Positions 1-10,043 of a stretch of 36,674 nt of DNA are shown here, piece by piece. The notes beneath the pieces are model-generated. The model had not been told where the DNA came from. It worked only from the letters and a program-made list of their open reading frames with translations, and did not search any database. A program made the translations under genes and the position numbers. Origin of the DNA: Rhodobacteraceae bacterium CG17_big_fil_post_rev_8_21_14_2_50_63_15 (GTDB lineage: Bacteria; Pseudomonadota; Alphaproteobacteria; Rhodobacterales; Rhodobacteraceae); assembly GCA_002783205.1 (NCBI GenBank), contig PFEY01000042.1:1-36674 (forward strand), read 5' to 3'. Position 1 is the first letter of the stretch. Each line of letters opens with the position of its first letter.

Positions 1-1
1 A

Positions 2-295
<294 letters not shown>

Positions 296-312
296 ACTAC
301 ACGCCACAGCGC

Positions 313-359
313 CCGTTTTCCGTTGAGGAAAACGGACCGGACTCTTTTCAAGAGTCCGG
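313..359. terminator. Tandem hairpins between eno and pgi
   Basis: There are two adjacent perfect inverted repeats. CCGTTTTCC (313-321) pairs with GGAAAACGG (327-335) across a 5-base loop. CCGGACTCTT (337-346) pairs with AAGAGTCCGG (350-359) across a 3-base loop. They lie between the convergent stops of eno (295) and pgi (348), so they probably end transcription from both sides. The second hairpin includes the pgi stop codon. Neither is followed by a long pure T tract, so the assignment as intrinsic terminators is inferred from position and stem strength. Confidence 0.7.
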
Positions 360-1961
360 CGCCTCGGTCGCCTGGCGCACGAAATTCACCAATGCTTGCG
401 TCGAGCCGTCCTTGCCCGACGCCTTACCGCCCGCCAACAGCGGCTCCATTTCCTGCGCCAGCACCTTGCCCAGTTCCACCCCCCACTGGTCAAAGGAATT
501 GAGGCCAAGGATCACCCCCTCGACAAAGACCCGGTGCTCGTAAAGCGCCACGATCTGCCCCAGCCGGCGCGGCGTCAGCCGGTCATGGATCAGCGTCGTC
601 GAGGGTCGGTTGCCGGGAAACACCCGATGCGCCGCCTGCCGCTCCGGTTCCGCGCCCGCGAACCCCGCCATTCGCATCATCTCGCGCGCCGCGTCCAGAC
701 TGCGTCCCCGCATCAGCGCCTCCGACTGCGCCAGACAATTCGCCACAAGGAGCCGGTGATGATGCGCCAGATCCGGCTCGTGACCCGTCGCGGCCACGAT
801 GAATTCGCAAGGGATCACCGCCGTGCCCTGATGAATGAGCTGGTAAAAGGCATGCTGCCCGTTTGTGCCCGGCTCGCCCCAGACCACCGGCCCCGACGAC
901 ACGTCAAGGGCCGCACCCTCCATCGTCACGCCCTTGCCGTTGCTCTCCATCTCCAGTTGTTGCAGATAGGCCGGCAGCCGCCGCAGCCGCTGGTCATAGG
1001 GCAGCACCGCGCGCGTGCCATAGCCACAGCCCTGATGATGCCAGAGCCCCACCAACGCCAGCATCACCGGCATGTTCTCCAGCGGCGGCGCCTCCCGGAA
1101 ATGCCGGTCCATCGCCTCGGCCCCGGCCAGGAACGCCTCGAACCGCTCCGGCCCGATGGCGATCATCAGCGGCAGCCCGATCGGCCCCCAGAGCGAATAG
1201 CGTCCACCCACATAATCGCCAAAGCCGAACACCCGCTCCGCCGCGATGCCCCAGGCTTTGGTGCGCTCCAGCGCCGAGGACACGGCCACGAACTGCGCCG
1301 CCGGATCCTCCACAGCCCGCGCCATCCAGGCGCGCGCTGTGGCGGCATTGGTCATCGTCTCGATCGTGGTAAAGGTCTTGGAGGCGACGATGACCAGCGT
1401 GCGCACCGGATCGAGCCCGGCCAGCGTGTCGGCGATATCCGCCCCGTCCACGTTCGATACGAAATGACAACGCGGCCCATCGTGATAGGGATGCAGCGCA
1501 ATCGTTGCCATCTCCGGCCCCAGATGCGAGCCGCCGATGCCGATATTGACCACATCGGTGATCGCACCACCCGCGCCCCTGATCCGCCCGGCACGGAGCG
1601 CCTCGGCAAAGGCCGCCATCCGCGCCCGCGTCGCATGGACCGAGGCCATGATATCCTGCCCCTCGACCATCACCGGCCCGCCCGAGAGATTGCGCAGCGC
1701 CGTGTGCAGCACCGCGCGCCCCTCGGTCTCGTTGATCGGCAGACCCGCAAACATCGCCCGCCGCCGCGCCGCCACGCCGCCTTGATCGACCAGCCCGAGC
1801 AGGGCCGTGCGCGCCGCGTCCGTCAGCGTCGTCTTGGAATAATCCAGCAGCATCCCGTCGAAGCGCACCGAAAACGCCGCCGCCCGGTCCGGTGCCTCAA
1901 AGAGCCGCAGAATGTCGGTTCCCCCTGCTGCCGTCGCAAGGCGCTTGATCTCCGACCACAT
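348..1961 (-). CDS. pgi: Glucose-6-phosphate isomerase
   Basis: This 537-residue protein interconverts glucose-6-phosphate and fructose-6-phosphate in the cytoplasm. Both family signatures are present: [14 protein letters not shown] in the middle and [14 protein letters not shown] near the C-terminus, the latter carrying the active-site lysine. The chosen start (MWSEIKRL) is the ATG whose A is shared with the TGA of pgl (TGATG), which points to translational coupling. A longer reading upstream only runs antiframe through pgl. It is the last gene of a zwf-pgl-pgi operon. In marine Rhodobacterales glucose typically goes through the Entner-Doudoroff route, where Pgi works mainly in the direction of recycling fructose-6-phosphate; that directional role is inference. 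Confidence 0.96.
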   Translation of the reverse strand: MWSEIKRLATAAGGTDILRLFEAPDRAAAFSVRFDGMLLDYSKTTLTDAARTALLGLVDQGGVAARRRAMFAGLPINETEGRAVLHTALRNLSGGPVMVEGQDIMASVHATRARMAAFAEALRAGRIRGAGGAITDVVNIGIGGSHLGPEMATIALHPYHDGPRCHFVSNVDGADIADTLAGLDPVRTLVIVASKTFTTIETMTNAATARAWMARAVEDPAAQFVAVSSALERTKAWGIAAERVFGFGDYVGGRYSLWGPIGLPLMIAIGPERFEAFLAGAEAMDRHFREAPPLENMPVMLALVGLWHHQGCGYGTRAVLPYDQRLRRLPAYLQQLEMESNGKGVTMEGAALDVSSGPVVWGEPGTNGQHAFYQLIHQGTAVIPCEFIVAATGHEPDLAHHHRLLVANCLAQSEALMRGRSLDAAREMMRMAGFAGAEPERQAAHRVFPGNRPSTTLIHDRLTPRRLGQIVALYEHRVFVEGVILGLNSFDQWGVELGKVLAQEMEPLLAGGKASGKDGSTQALVNFVRQATEAPDS

Positions 1962-2640
1962 CACGCGGCATCCTCCGGTGCCCAATGCACGGTTGCCCCG
2001 CTCAAGACCGCCGCCACCGGAGCCTCGATCGGCCGCAGATACCGCGCCCGCTCGATCGCGGCACGCTTGCGATCCCCGGTGATGACGATATGCTTTGTGA
2101 TCGCGCCGTCGAGCACCCGCGCCGACAGCGTCACGCGCGGCTCTTGCGCCCCCGGTGCGCGCATCGCCACCAGGATCGGCGCGTTGCGGTCGAGGGCCTC
2201 TTCCAGCCGGTCCGCGCCGGGAAACAGAGAGGCCGTGTGCATGTCCACGCCCATGCCCAGGAGACAGATCGCGATCGGCAGGCAGGGCGCGATGTTGGCC
2301 TCCAGTTCCGCCAGCACCTCCTCGGGTTCCGCCGCCTTGGCATAGAGCGGCAGATAGCGTGCCGCCGCCGCACGCCCGGTGAGCAGACGTTCGCGGATCA
2401 GCCGGGTGTTCGAGCGCAGATGCACCTCCGGCCGCCAGCGCTCGTCCGAGAGCAGCACATCGACCCGCGCCCAGTCGAGATCGGCGGCACAAAGCGCGTC
2501 AAAGACCGGTCCCGGCGTGCTGCCCCCCGGCACCACAAAGAGCGCACGCTCCTCTCCGACAAGCGCGCGCCGCAACTCTCCCGCCAGAACATTTGCCAGA
2601 TCAAAGGACAGCATGTCGGTATCGGCATATTCAACCAGCT

Positions 2641-2644
<4 letters not shown>
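1961..2644 (-). CDS. pgl: 6-phosphogluconolactonase
   Basis: This 227-residue enzyme hydrolyses 6-phosphogluconolactone, the product of Zwf, to 6-phosphogluconate. It belongs to the SugI/DevB-type lactonases related to glucosamine-6-phosphate deaminase. Visible family segments are VVPGGSTP near residue 40, LLSDERW near 65 and the [14 protein letters not shown] block in the second half. Its ATG overlaps the zwf stop by four bases (ATGA), and its stop shares one base with the pgi start. The three genes are therefore tightly coupled, and the order follows the pathway. Confidence 0.95.
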
Positions 2645-4095
<1,451 letters not shown>

Positions 4096-4149
4096 CTGCT
4101 GCCTCCTTGATTGACGCTGACCCCTCTGCGGGCAGAGCGCGATAGGCCA

Positions 4150-4177
4150 ACTCTACCATGTCGGGAGAGCTTCACAA
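4150..4177 (-). promoter_or_regulatory. Candidate zwf promoter
   Basis: On the minus strand TTGTGA (4172-4177) is followed after 16 bases by TAGAGT (4150-4155), 55 bases upstream of the zwf start. It is a plausible but weak sigma-70 match. The same divergent gap also contains a 6-bp dyad, GCTGGC/GCCAGC (4236-4251), of unknown use. Confidence 0.3.
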
Positions 4178-4278
4178 TGCCATCGGCAGGATTAGCGCCT
4201 CTCTTTGTGGTGAGGCGCGTTGGTCCGAGACCGAAGCTGGCGCTTGCCAGCCGCCGATGGCCCCCCCATATTCCCATC

Positions 4279-4971
4279 ATGCTCAAGGTGACACCGATCC
4301 TGCTTGCACTCCTTTACGCGTTTGCGATGTATCGCCTCTCGGTGTGGCGCACGACGCGCGAACTTGACACCCGATCGACGGAACTGGCAGACCCGAAACT
4401 CAAGACAACGACCGACCGTCTGGCCCGCGCGCTCGATGTTCCGCGCATCCGGGTGCATATCTACGAGATCGACCCGGTGAATGGCCTCGCCGCCCCTGAC
4501 GGGCGGATCTTCATCACCCGTGGCTTCTATCGGAAATTCCAGTCCGGCGAGGTGAGTGCCGATGAACTCGCCAGCGTCATCGCGCATGAACTGGGCCATG
4601 TTGCGCTTGGCCATTCCCGGCGGCGGATGATCGACTTCTCCGGCCAGAACGCCCTGCGCGCCGCCCTCGCCATGCTCTTGTCGCGGTTTTTGCCCGGCAT
4701 CGGCATCTGGATCTCGAACATGCTCACCACACTTCTGGCCGCGCGCCTCTCGCGCGGCGACGAGTATGAGGCCGACGCCTATGCCGCAGCCCTGCTGACC
4801 AAGGCCGGGATCGGCACCGCGCCGCAGAAATCGCTCTTTACCAAACTCGAGGCGCTGAGCGCCGGCGCGGGTGGCGCGATGCCCGCCTGGCTCCTGAGCC
4901 ACCCCAAGACACCAGAACGGATCGCCGCCATCGAGCGGCTCGAGGCCCGCTGGCAGGCCCGCGTAACCTGA
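4279..4971 (+). CDS. M48 family zinc metallopeptidase, membrane anchored
   Basis: The predicted product has 230 residues. It has one N-terminal hydrophobic segment (about residues 3-18), then a cytoplasmic or periplasmic peptidase domain with the zinc motif HELGH at 103-107. The third ligand is probably Glu162 in DEYEAD, which fits the family pattern ExxAD. It resembles HtpX/Oma1/BepA-type housekeeping proteases that degrade misfolded envelope proteins, but the substrate is unknown. An upstream in-frame ATG at 4111 would add 56 residues of low-complexity, charged sequence overlapping the zwf promoter region. The start at 4279 is preferred because it puts the hydrophobic segment at the N-terminus. 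The gene stands alone between divergent zwf and the amine cluster. Confidence 0.88.
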   Translation: MLKVTPILLALLYAFAMYRLSVWRTTRELDTRSTELADPKLKTTTDRLARALDVPRIRVHIYEIDPVNGLAAPDGRIFITRGFYRKFQSGEVSADELASVIAHELGHVALGHSRRRMIDFSGQNALRAALAMLLSRFLPGIGIWISNMLTTLLAARLSRGDEYEADAYAAALLTKAGIGTAPQKSLFTKLEALSAGAGGAMPAWLLSHPKTPERIAAIERLEARWQARVT

Positions 4972-5061
4972 CCGACCAGATCCGGCAGAGGTTGCGTACG
5001 AAACCCGCGTACATGCCGCACATCCTTGACGCAGAGCATTGCGTCGGGGGACTCGCAAATT

Positions 5062-5071
5062 TTTGATCAAA
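5062..5071. promoter_or_regulatory. Palindrome TTTGATCAAA upstream of the first PuuA-like gene
   Basis: This is a perfect 10-bp palindrome, 64 bases before the ATG at 5136 and 34 bases before the alternative GTG. An identical palindrome with the same following T lies upstream of the next gene at 6490. The recurrence at two promoters of one locus suggests an operator for a dedicated regulator, not encoded in the window. A second dyad, GACGCA/TGCGTC, lies at 5028-5045. Confidence 0.5.
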
Positions 5072-5135
5072 TTATCTTGGCAAGCCGGGGTCAGACGAGT
5101 AGGCTGTGTCCATCAACGATCAGGACAACCTTCAA

Positions 5136-6452
5136 ATGGACCTCTCACAGTTCCAGACTTTCCGCGTGGCCGCCTGCGATCTCAATGGCCGGATGCGCGG
5201 CAAACGTCTGCCCGCAAGCCACGTCGGCAAACTCAAGGATGGCAGCGTCCGGATGCCGCTCTCCTCGCTCAATGTCGATATCTTCGGCGCCGATATCGAC
5301 GATTCTCCGCTCGTCTTTGATACCGGCGATATCGACGGGCGGCTTTTGCCCACAGATCGGGGCCCGGTGCCGTTGCCCTGGCTTGACGTGCCGCAGGGCC
5401 TGGTGCCGATGGTCATGCACAATGAGGATGGAAGCCCCTTCGCCGGTGATCCCCGCCATGCGCTGGAGCGGGTTCTGGCGCGCTACAAGGCCCGGGATTG
5501 GACAGTCTATGCGGCGACAGAACTGGAATTCACCCTGGTCGATGACAAGGGGCGTGACCTGAAAACCGTCCGCGACCCGCGCAGCAAGCGCCGGATGCGG
5601 GCGCCCGGGATCCTTTCGCTCGGGCAGATGGATGCCTTCGACGAATTCCTGAGCGAGCTTTATGCCGCCGGGGCGGAAATGGGCCTGCCGGTAGAAACCG
5701 CCGTCAGCGAGGCCGGGATCGGTCAGTTCGAATTGACCCTGCATCATCAGCAGGCCCTGCGAGCGGCTGACGACACCTGGCTTTTCAAGACGATGATCAA
5801 GGGATTGGCCCGCAAACACGGCTTTGTCGCCACCTTCATGGCCAAACCCTTTGCCGATGATACCGGCAACGGCCTGCACATGCATTTCTCGGTGTTTGAC
5901 AAGGACGACCGCAACGTCTTTGACGATGGCGGCGATGCGGGCACGGATCTGATGCGCGCTGCGGTCGCGGGATGCGTGGCGGCAATGCCGCCCTCAACGC
6001 TGATCTTCGCACCACATGCCAACAGCTATACCCGACTTGTGCCCGGTGCACATGCGCCGACCGGAGCCGGCTGGGGTTATGAAAACCGCACCGTGGCGAT
6101 CCGCATCCCCGGCGGTCCGCACACCGCGCGCCGGATCGAGCACCGCGTCGCGGGCGGCGACATCAATCCCTACCTCACCTTTGCCGCCATTCTCGGGGCC
6201 GCCTTTGTCGGGATGGAAGATGCGATGATCCCGCCACAGCCCATTTCCGGCAACGCCTATCAGCAAGCAATGCCACAACTGGCCCCGGACTGGCGCAGCG
6301 CCATCGACCTGTTCGAACGCGATCCGCTGATCGCCCGGATTTTCGATGCCGAACTGATCCGGAACCTGGTCATGACCAAGCGGCAGGAACTCGACCGCAT
6401 GGCAGACATCGCCCGCGATCAGCACTGGAAAATCTATCTCGAGGCGGTGTAA
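5136..6452 (+). CDS. Glutamine synthetase family protein (PuuA-like gamma-glutamyl-amine ligase)
   Basis: The product has 438 residues from the ATG at 5136; a GTG at 5106 would add ten. It has the glutamine synthetase fold: metal-binding glutamates in TELEF and in GIGQFELTL, the HMH segment of GNGLHMHFSV, and the ATP/substrate arginine region NRTVAIRIP. It lacks the NLYDLP adenylylation site that the true GlnA in this window has, which is typical of catabolic ligases such as PuuA that join glutamate to an amine such as putrescine. It is the first gene of a cluster with a glutamine amidotransferase, a second PuuA-like gene and a PuuB-like oxidase. The exact amine cannot be told from sequence. 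Confidence 0.88.
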   Translation: MDLSQFQTFRVAACDLNGRMRGKRLPASHVGKLKDGSVRMPLSSLNVDIFGADIDDSPLVFDTGDIDGRLLPTDRGPVPLPWLDVPQGLVPMVMHNEDGSPFAGDPRHALERVLARYKARDWTVYAATELEFTLVDDKGRDLKTVRDPRSKRRMRAPGILSLGQMDAFDEFLSELYAAGAEMGLPVETAVSEAGIGQFELTLHHQQALRAADDTWLFKTMIKGLARKHGFVATFMAKPFADDTGNGLHMHFSVFDKDDRNVFDDGGDAGTDLMRAAVAGCVAAMPPSTLIFAPHANSYTRLVPGAHAPTGAGWGYENRTVAIRIPGGPHTARRIEHRVAGGDINPYLTFAAILGAAFVGMEDAMIPPQPISGNAYQQAMPQLAPDWRSAIDLFERDPLIARIFDAELIRNLVMTKRQELDRMADIARDQHWKIYLEAV

Positions 6453-6489
6453 CCTCACTCTCATCACGCCACGAGACACCATCGTTTAT

Positions 6490-6499
6490 TTTGATCAAA
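6490..6499. promoter_or_regulatory. Second palindrome TTTGATCAAA, before the amidotransferase gene
   Basis: This matches the element at 5062 over 11 bases (TTTGATCAAAT). It lies 13 bases upstream of the ATG at 6513, inside the 60-base gap after the first PuuA-like gene. So close to the start it would cover the ribosome binding region or an internal promoter. It is probably an operator of the same regulon. Confidence 0.5.
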
Positions 6500-6512
6500 T
6501 AACGAGCACTCC

Positions 6513-7190
6513 ATGAAAATCGGAATTCTCAAAACCGGCCACGCCCCCGATATCGTTCTGGGAGAGTTGGGCGATTACGAGGTGATGTTCGCCGATCTCC
6601 TGGCCGGGCATGGCTTTGAGTTCACAGCTTATAACGTCATTGATGAAGAATTTCCTGACGGACCGGACGCCGCCGACGGCTGGCTGATCACCGGATCAAA
6701 ACACGGCGCTTACGAAGATCTGCCATGGATTCCGCAGCTGGAACAACTGATCCGCGACATCTATGCTGACGGACGGCCCTTGGTCGGGGTCTGTTTCGGG
6801 CATCAGATCATTGCTCAGGCCCTTGGTGGCAAGGTCGAGAAATTCTCGGGCGGCTGGCAGGTGGGCGTCACCGACTACGAGATTGACGGACAGACCCTGC
6901 CGCTCAACGCCTGGCATCAGGATCAGGTGACAGTGCTGCCCAAAGGGGCCGAAGTGGTCGGCACAAGCGACACCTGTCAGTATGCGGCGCTTGTGTATGG
7001 CAATCGGATCTTCACGGTGCAACCGCATCCGGAATTTACCGCCACCATGGTCGATCGCCTCATTCACCACCGTGCACCCGGCGTTGTGCCTCCTGATCTG
7101 CTGAAGGACGCGGTTACAAAACTGCATCAGCCAACACAAAGCGACGTGATTGCCGCCCGGATGGCGAAATTTTTCAAGCGAGGAGCCTGA
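6513..7190 (+). CDS. Class I glutamine amidotransferase
   Basis: This is a 225-residue, single-domain GATase1 protein of the GMP-synthase-like type. The triad is intact: Cys94 in VGVCFGHQ, His172 and Glu174 in QPHPEF. There is no fused synthase domain. Placed between two gamma-glutamyl ligase genes, it is a candidate for hydrolysing a gamma-glutamyl amide, the job PuuD does in E. coli. PuuD belongs to a different branch of the same fold, with a different nucleophile context, so this is inference. It may instead supply ammonia or process glutamine for its neighbours. Its stop is one base before the next start, so the two are probably translationally coupled. Confidence 0.88.
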   Translation: MKIGILKTGHAPDIVLGELGDYEVMFADLLAGHGFEFTAYNVIDEEFPDGPDAADGWLITGSKHGAYEDLPWIPQLEQLIRDIYADGRPLVGVCFGHQIIAQALGGKVEKFSGGWQVGVTDYEIDGQTLPLNAWHQDQVTVLPKGAEVVGTSDTCQYAALVYGNRIFTVQPHPEFTATMVDRLIHHRAPGVVPPDLLKDAVTKLHQPTQSDVIAARMAKFFKRGA

Positions 7191-7191
7191 C

Positions 7192-8559
7192 ATGGCCGAC
7201 CTGAACACCCTGATCAACACCTTGCCCGCTGCGGCACAGGCCTATCTCGAGAACCGCCGGCTCGACGAGGTGGAATGCATCATTTCCGACCTGCCGGGCA
7301 TCGCACGGGGCAAGGCGGTTCCCGCGTCGAAGTTTCTCCGGCAGCAGTATTTTCATCTCCCGGATTCGATCTTTTATCAGACCATTACCGGTGACTGGGG
7401 CGACGCGGCCGGCGAGGATGGCTTCATCGAACGCGACATGATCCTGAAACCGGACTTGTCCACCGCCACCGCGGCCCCCTGGACGGCGGACTGGACCTTG
7501 CAGGTGATCCATGACGCCTATGATCGAGACGGAGAGCCAATTCCCTATTCGCCCCGAAACGTGCTTCGGCGCGTGGTCGATCTCTACAAAAAACACGGAA
7601 TGAAAGCCGTAGTGGCCCCCGAGATGGAATTCTTTCTGGTCGCGCGCAATCTGGACCCGGCGCAGGAAATCAAGCCGATGATGGGCCGTTCTGGCCGCCC
7701 GGCGGCCGCGCGCCAGGCTTATTCGATGACCGCGGTGGACGAATTTGGCCCGGTCATTGACGATATCTACGATTTTGCCGAAGCGCAGGGTTTCGAGATC
7801 GACGGCATTACCCAGGAAGGTGGTGCCGGGCAGTTGGAAATCAACTTGCGGCATGGCGACCCGATCAGGCTGGCCGATGAGGTCTTCTACTTCAAGCGGC
7901 TCATTCGCGAGGCAGCGCTGCGGCACGACTGCTTTGCCACCTTCATGGCCAAGCCGATCGCGGACGAGCCGGGAAGTGCGATGCATATCCACCACTCAAT
8001 CCTCGACTTCGAAACCGGCCGCAGCCTCTTTACCGGGCCACAGGGGGGGGAGACGGATGCATTCTTCCACTTTATCGGCGGGCTGCAAAAGCATCTGCCT
8101 TCGGCGATCGCGGTGTTGGCCCCTTATGTCAATTCCTACCGCCGCTATGTCAGGGACAATGCCGCCCCGATCAATCTGGAATGGGGGCGAGACAACCGCA
8201 CAACCGGAATTCGCGTGCCGCTCTCGAGCCCGGACTCGCGCCGGGTCGAGAACCGGCTTGCCGGGATGGATTGCAACCCCTACCTCGGCATCGCGGCAAG
8301 CCTCGCCTGCGGCCTGTTGGGGATTCTCAACGAGGAATGGCCACGCAAGCAGTTCAAGGGCGATGCCTATGCCGGCGAGCCGGATATCCCCAACGTCATG
8401 GGCGACGCGCTCGACATGTTCGACGAGGCCAAGGATCTGCACGAGGTTCTCGGGCTGGAATTCGCCCGCGTCTACAGCATCGTCAAGCGCGACGAGTATG
8501 AAGAGTTCCTGCAAGTCATCAGCCCTTGGGAGCGCGAGCATCTTCTGCTTAACGTCTGA
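7192..8559 (+). CDS. Second glutamine synthetase family protein (PuuA-like)
   Basis: The product is 455 residues. The start at 7192 follows GAGGAG with good spacing and lies one base after the amidotransferase stop; the in-frame ATG at 7150 lies inside that gene and is unlikely. Conserved catalytic features are PEMEFF, GAGQLEINL, the HIHHS segment after FMAKPIADEPGS, and DNRTTGIRVP. The adenylylation tyrosine motif is absent. It resembles E. coli PuuA (gamma-glutamylputrescine synthetase) in overall pattern. It differs clearly from the ligase at 5136 (for example NAAPINLEWGRDN versus HAPTGAGWGYEN), so the pair is unlikely to be a recent duplication and may act on different amines. Confidence 0.9.
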   Translation: MADLNTLINTLPAAAQAYLENRRLDEVECIISDLPGIARGKAVPASKFLRQQYFHLPDSIFYQTITGDWGDAAGEDGFIERDMILKPDLSTATAAPWTADWTLQVIHDAYDRDGEPIPYSPRNVLRRVVDLYKKHGMKAVVAPEMEFFLVARNLDPAQEIKPMMGRSGRPAAARQAYSMTAVDEFGPVIDDIYDFAEAQGFEIDGITQEGGAGQLEINLRHGDPIRLADEVFYFKRLIREAALRHDCFATFMAKPIADEPGSAMHIHHSILDFETGRSLFTGPQGGETDAFFHFIGGLQKHLPSAIAVLAPYVNSYRRYVRDNAAPINLEWGRDNRTTGIRVPLSSPDSRRVENRLAGMDCNPYLGIAASLACGLLGILNEEWPRKQFKGDAYAGEPDIPNVMGDALDMFDEAKDLHEVLGLEFARVYSIVKRDEYEEFLQVISPWEREHLLLNV

Positions 8560-8569
8560 TCCTGAACGA

Positions 8570-8601
8570 GCGGCGGACTTGGGTATTTTTGCCAAGAAGA
8601 A
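8570..8601 (+). repeat. Dispersed extragenic motif upstream of puuB-like gene
   Basis: The gap before the oxidase contains GGCGGACTTG, then GGTATTTTTG, then CCAAGAAGAA. A related copy lies on the minus strand at 32424-32457, just before soxD. CTTGG (8578-8582) and CCAAG (8592-8596) can form a small hairpin. The AAGAAGAA end sits where a ribosome binding site would be expected for the ATG at 8605. I recognise similar strings as common between genes in Rhodobacterales, but cannot count them here. Confidence 0.5.
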
Positions 8602-8604
8602 CAC

Positions 8605-9909
8605 ATGAACCTGCTTTATGCCAATGACCGGCGCGGGGAATATCCTGACAGCTGGTATGCCGCGACGGCCACGCCGCTACAGCGGTTCGAGCCACTCAGA
8701 GGTCGGGTGCGGGCGGATGTCTGCGTGGTGGGGGCGGGCTATACCGGCCTCTCGGCGGCACTGCATCTGGCTGAGGCGGGGCTCGATGTGGTGCTTCTGG
8801 ACGCACAGCGCGTTGGCTTTGGCGCTTCGGGGCGCAATGGCGGGCAGTTGGGTAGCGGCCAGCGCCTCGAGCAGACAGCGCTCGAACGTCTGGTCGGGCG
8901 CGACGATGCGATTCATCTCTGGCAATTGGCAGAAGAGGCCAAGGATCTGGTCAGATCCCTGGTGGCACGGCACGCTATCGCCTGTCACCTGAAACCGGGC
9001 GTGGCGCATGCCTGTTTCTCGGAGCGCGAGCGGGCGGCGGAGCATGCCTATGCCGATCATCTGGCGCAACGTTACGGCTATGACCAGATCACGAAACTGG
9101 ATACCGAAGCCATGCGGGCGCTGTGCCCCTCGCCGGCCTACCGCGGTGGCTCAATTGACATGGGGGCGGGCCATCTGCATCCGCTGGCCTATGCCTTGGG
9201 TCTGGCACGCGCCGCATCTGCGGCGGGCGTGCGGATTCATGAGGGCTCTGCGGTGCATCGCATCACACATGGCAGTCCGGCACGCATCGCGACAGATGCT
9301 GGCCAAGTCGAGGCCGATCATGTGATCCTGGCCTGCAACGGCTATCTTGGTGGTCTCGACCGCAAGGTGGCCGCGCGCGTGATGCCGATCAACAACTTCA
9401 TCGTGGCAACCGAACCGCTGGGAGAAGATGCCGCGCGGGTCCTGACGCAGGATGTCGCTGTGGCGGATACGAAATTCGTGGTAAACTATTTTCGCCTGAG
9501 CCATGACAGACGGCTGCTCTTCGGGGGCGGTGAGACCTATGGCTATCGCTTTCCGCGCGACATCATGGCCACGGTGCGCAAGCCGATGCTGGAGATTTTC
9601 CCGCATCTTTCGGATGCACGGATCGACCATGCCTGGGGCGGGACATTGGCGATCACCATGCGACGGATGCCGTATCTCGTGCGATTGGCCCCCAACATGT
9701 TGAGCGCGTCGGGGTATTCAGGCCACGGCGTGGGGACGGCGACCCATGCGGGCAAACTGATGGCAGAGGCCCTGCGCGGTCAGGCCGAGGGCTTCGACTG
9801 CTTGGCGCGGGTGCCAAGCCCGGCCTTTCCCGGTGGTGCGGCGCTGCGCAGCCCGCTGCTGGCATTGGCGATGACCTGGTTTTCGCTGCGCGACCGGCTG
9901 GGGGTCTGA
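8605..9909 (+). CDS. puuB: FAD-dependent oxidoreductase, PuuB-like (gamma-glutamyl-amine oxidase)
   Basis: This 434-residue protein is of the D-amino-acid oxidase (DAO) superfamily. The N-terminal dinucleotide motif is VVGAGYTGLSAALHLAEAG near residue 40, followed by the GFGASGRNGGQ segment that is characteristic of PuuB. The C-terminal region has a GYSGHGVG FAD-contact motif. In E. coli PuuB oxidises gamma-glutamylputrescine to the aldehyde. Here the gene follows a PuuA-like ligase by 45 bases on the same strand, which supports the same pathway. No PuuC-type aldehyde dehydrogenase follows. The symbol is by similarity; the substrate is untested. Confidence 0.85.
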   Translation: MNLLYANDRRGEYPDSWYAATATPLQRFEPLRGRVRADVCVVGAGYTGLSAALHLAEAGLDVVLLDAQRVGFGASGRNGGQLGSGQRLEQTALERLVGRDDAIHLWQLAEEAKDLVRSLVARHAIACHLKPGVAHACFSERERAAEHAYADHLAQRYGYDQITKLDTEAMRALCPSPAYRGGSIDMGAGHLHPLAYALGLARAASAAGVRIHEGSAVHRITHGSPARIATDAGQVEADHVILACNGYLGGLDRKVAARVMPINNFIVATEPLGEDAARVLTQDVAVADTKFVVNYFRLSHDRRLLFGGGETYGYRFPRDIMATVRKPMLEIFPHLSDARIDHAWGGTLAITMRRMPYLVRLAPNMLSASGYSGHGVGTATHAGKLMAEALRGQAEGFDCLARVPSPAFPGGAALRSPLLALAMTWFSLRDRLGV

Positions 9910-9961
9910 CGCCCTCCGCGCTGCGCGAAGAAGTGACATTGCGCACAAATCAGGAGCAGAC

Positions 9962-10019
9962 TGCAAAAACCTTTGCAATTCCGCCACAATTCCGGGTTAA
10001 GTGTTCGGAAAACCCGAAC
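9962..10019 (+). promoter_or_regulatory. Two dyads in the leader of the DegT gene
   Basis: TGCAAA (9962-9967) and TTTGCA (9972-9977) form one inverted repeat with a 4-base centre. GTTCGG (10003-10008) and CCGAAC (10014-10019) form another with a 5-base centre. Both lie in the 134-base gap before the DegT gene. They suggest separate control of that gene, but the regulator is unknown. Confidence 0.35.
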
Positions 10020-10043
10020 CTTGTATTTAGGAAATCCGCAATC

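Noticed and set aside
396-2345. Long plus-strand open frame opposite pgi and pgl
   Set aside because: It is the antisense shadow of two well-supported genes, rich in Arg, His and Pro as expected of G+C-rich antisense reading, and matches no family.
1961-2492. 714-codon version of pgi starting at 2492
   Set aside because: The upstream part runs through pgl in a wrong frame; the coupled start at 1961 gives the normal Pgi N-terminus.
5062-5080. The palindrome as an FNR/Anr box (TTGAT-N4-ATCAA)
   Set aside because: The right half after TTGATCAAA reads TTATC (and TAACG at the second copy), which does not match ATCAA. The short palindrome is a different type of site.
6513-7190. The GATase as part of GMP synthase or anthranilate synthase
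   Set aside because: There is no synthase domain in the protein and no partner gene of those pathways in the window.
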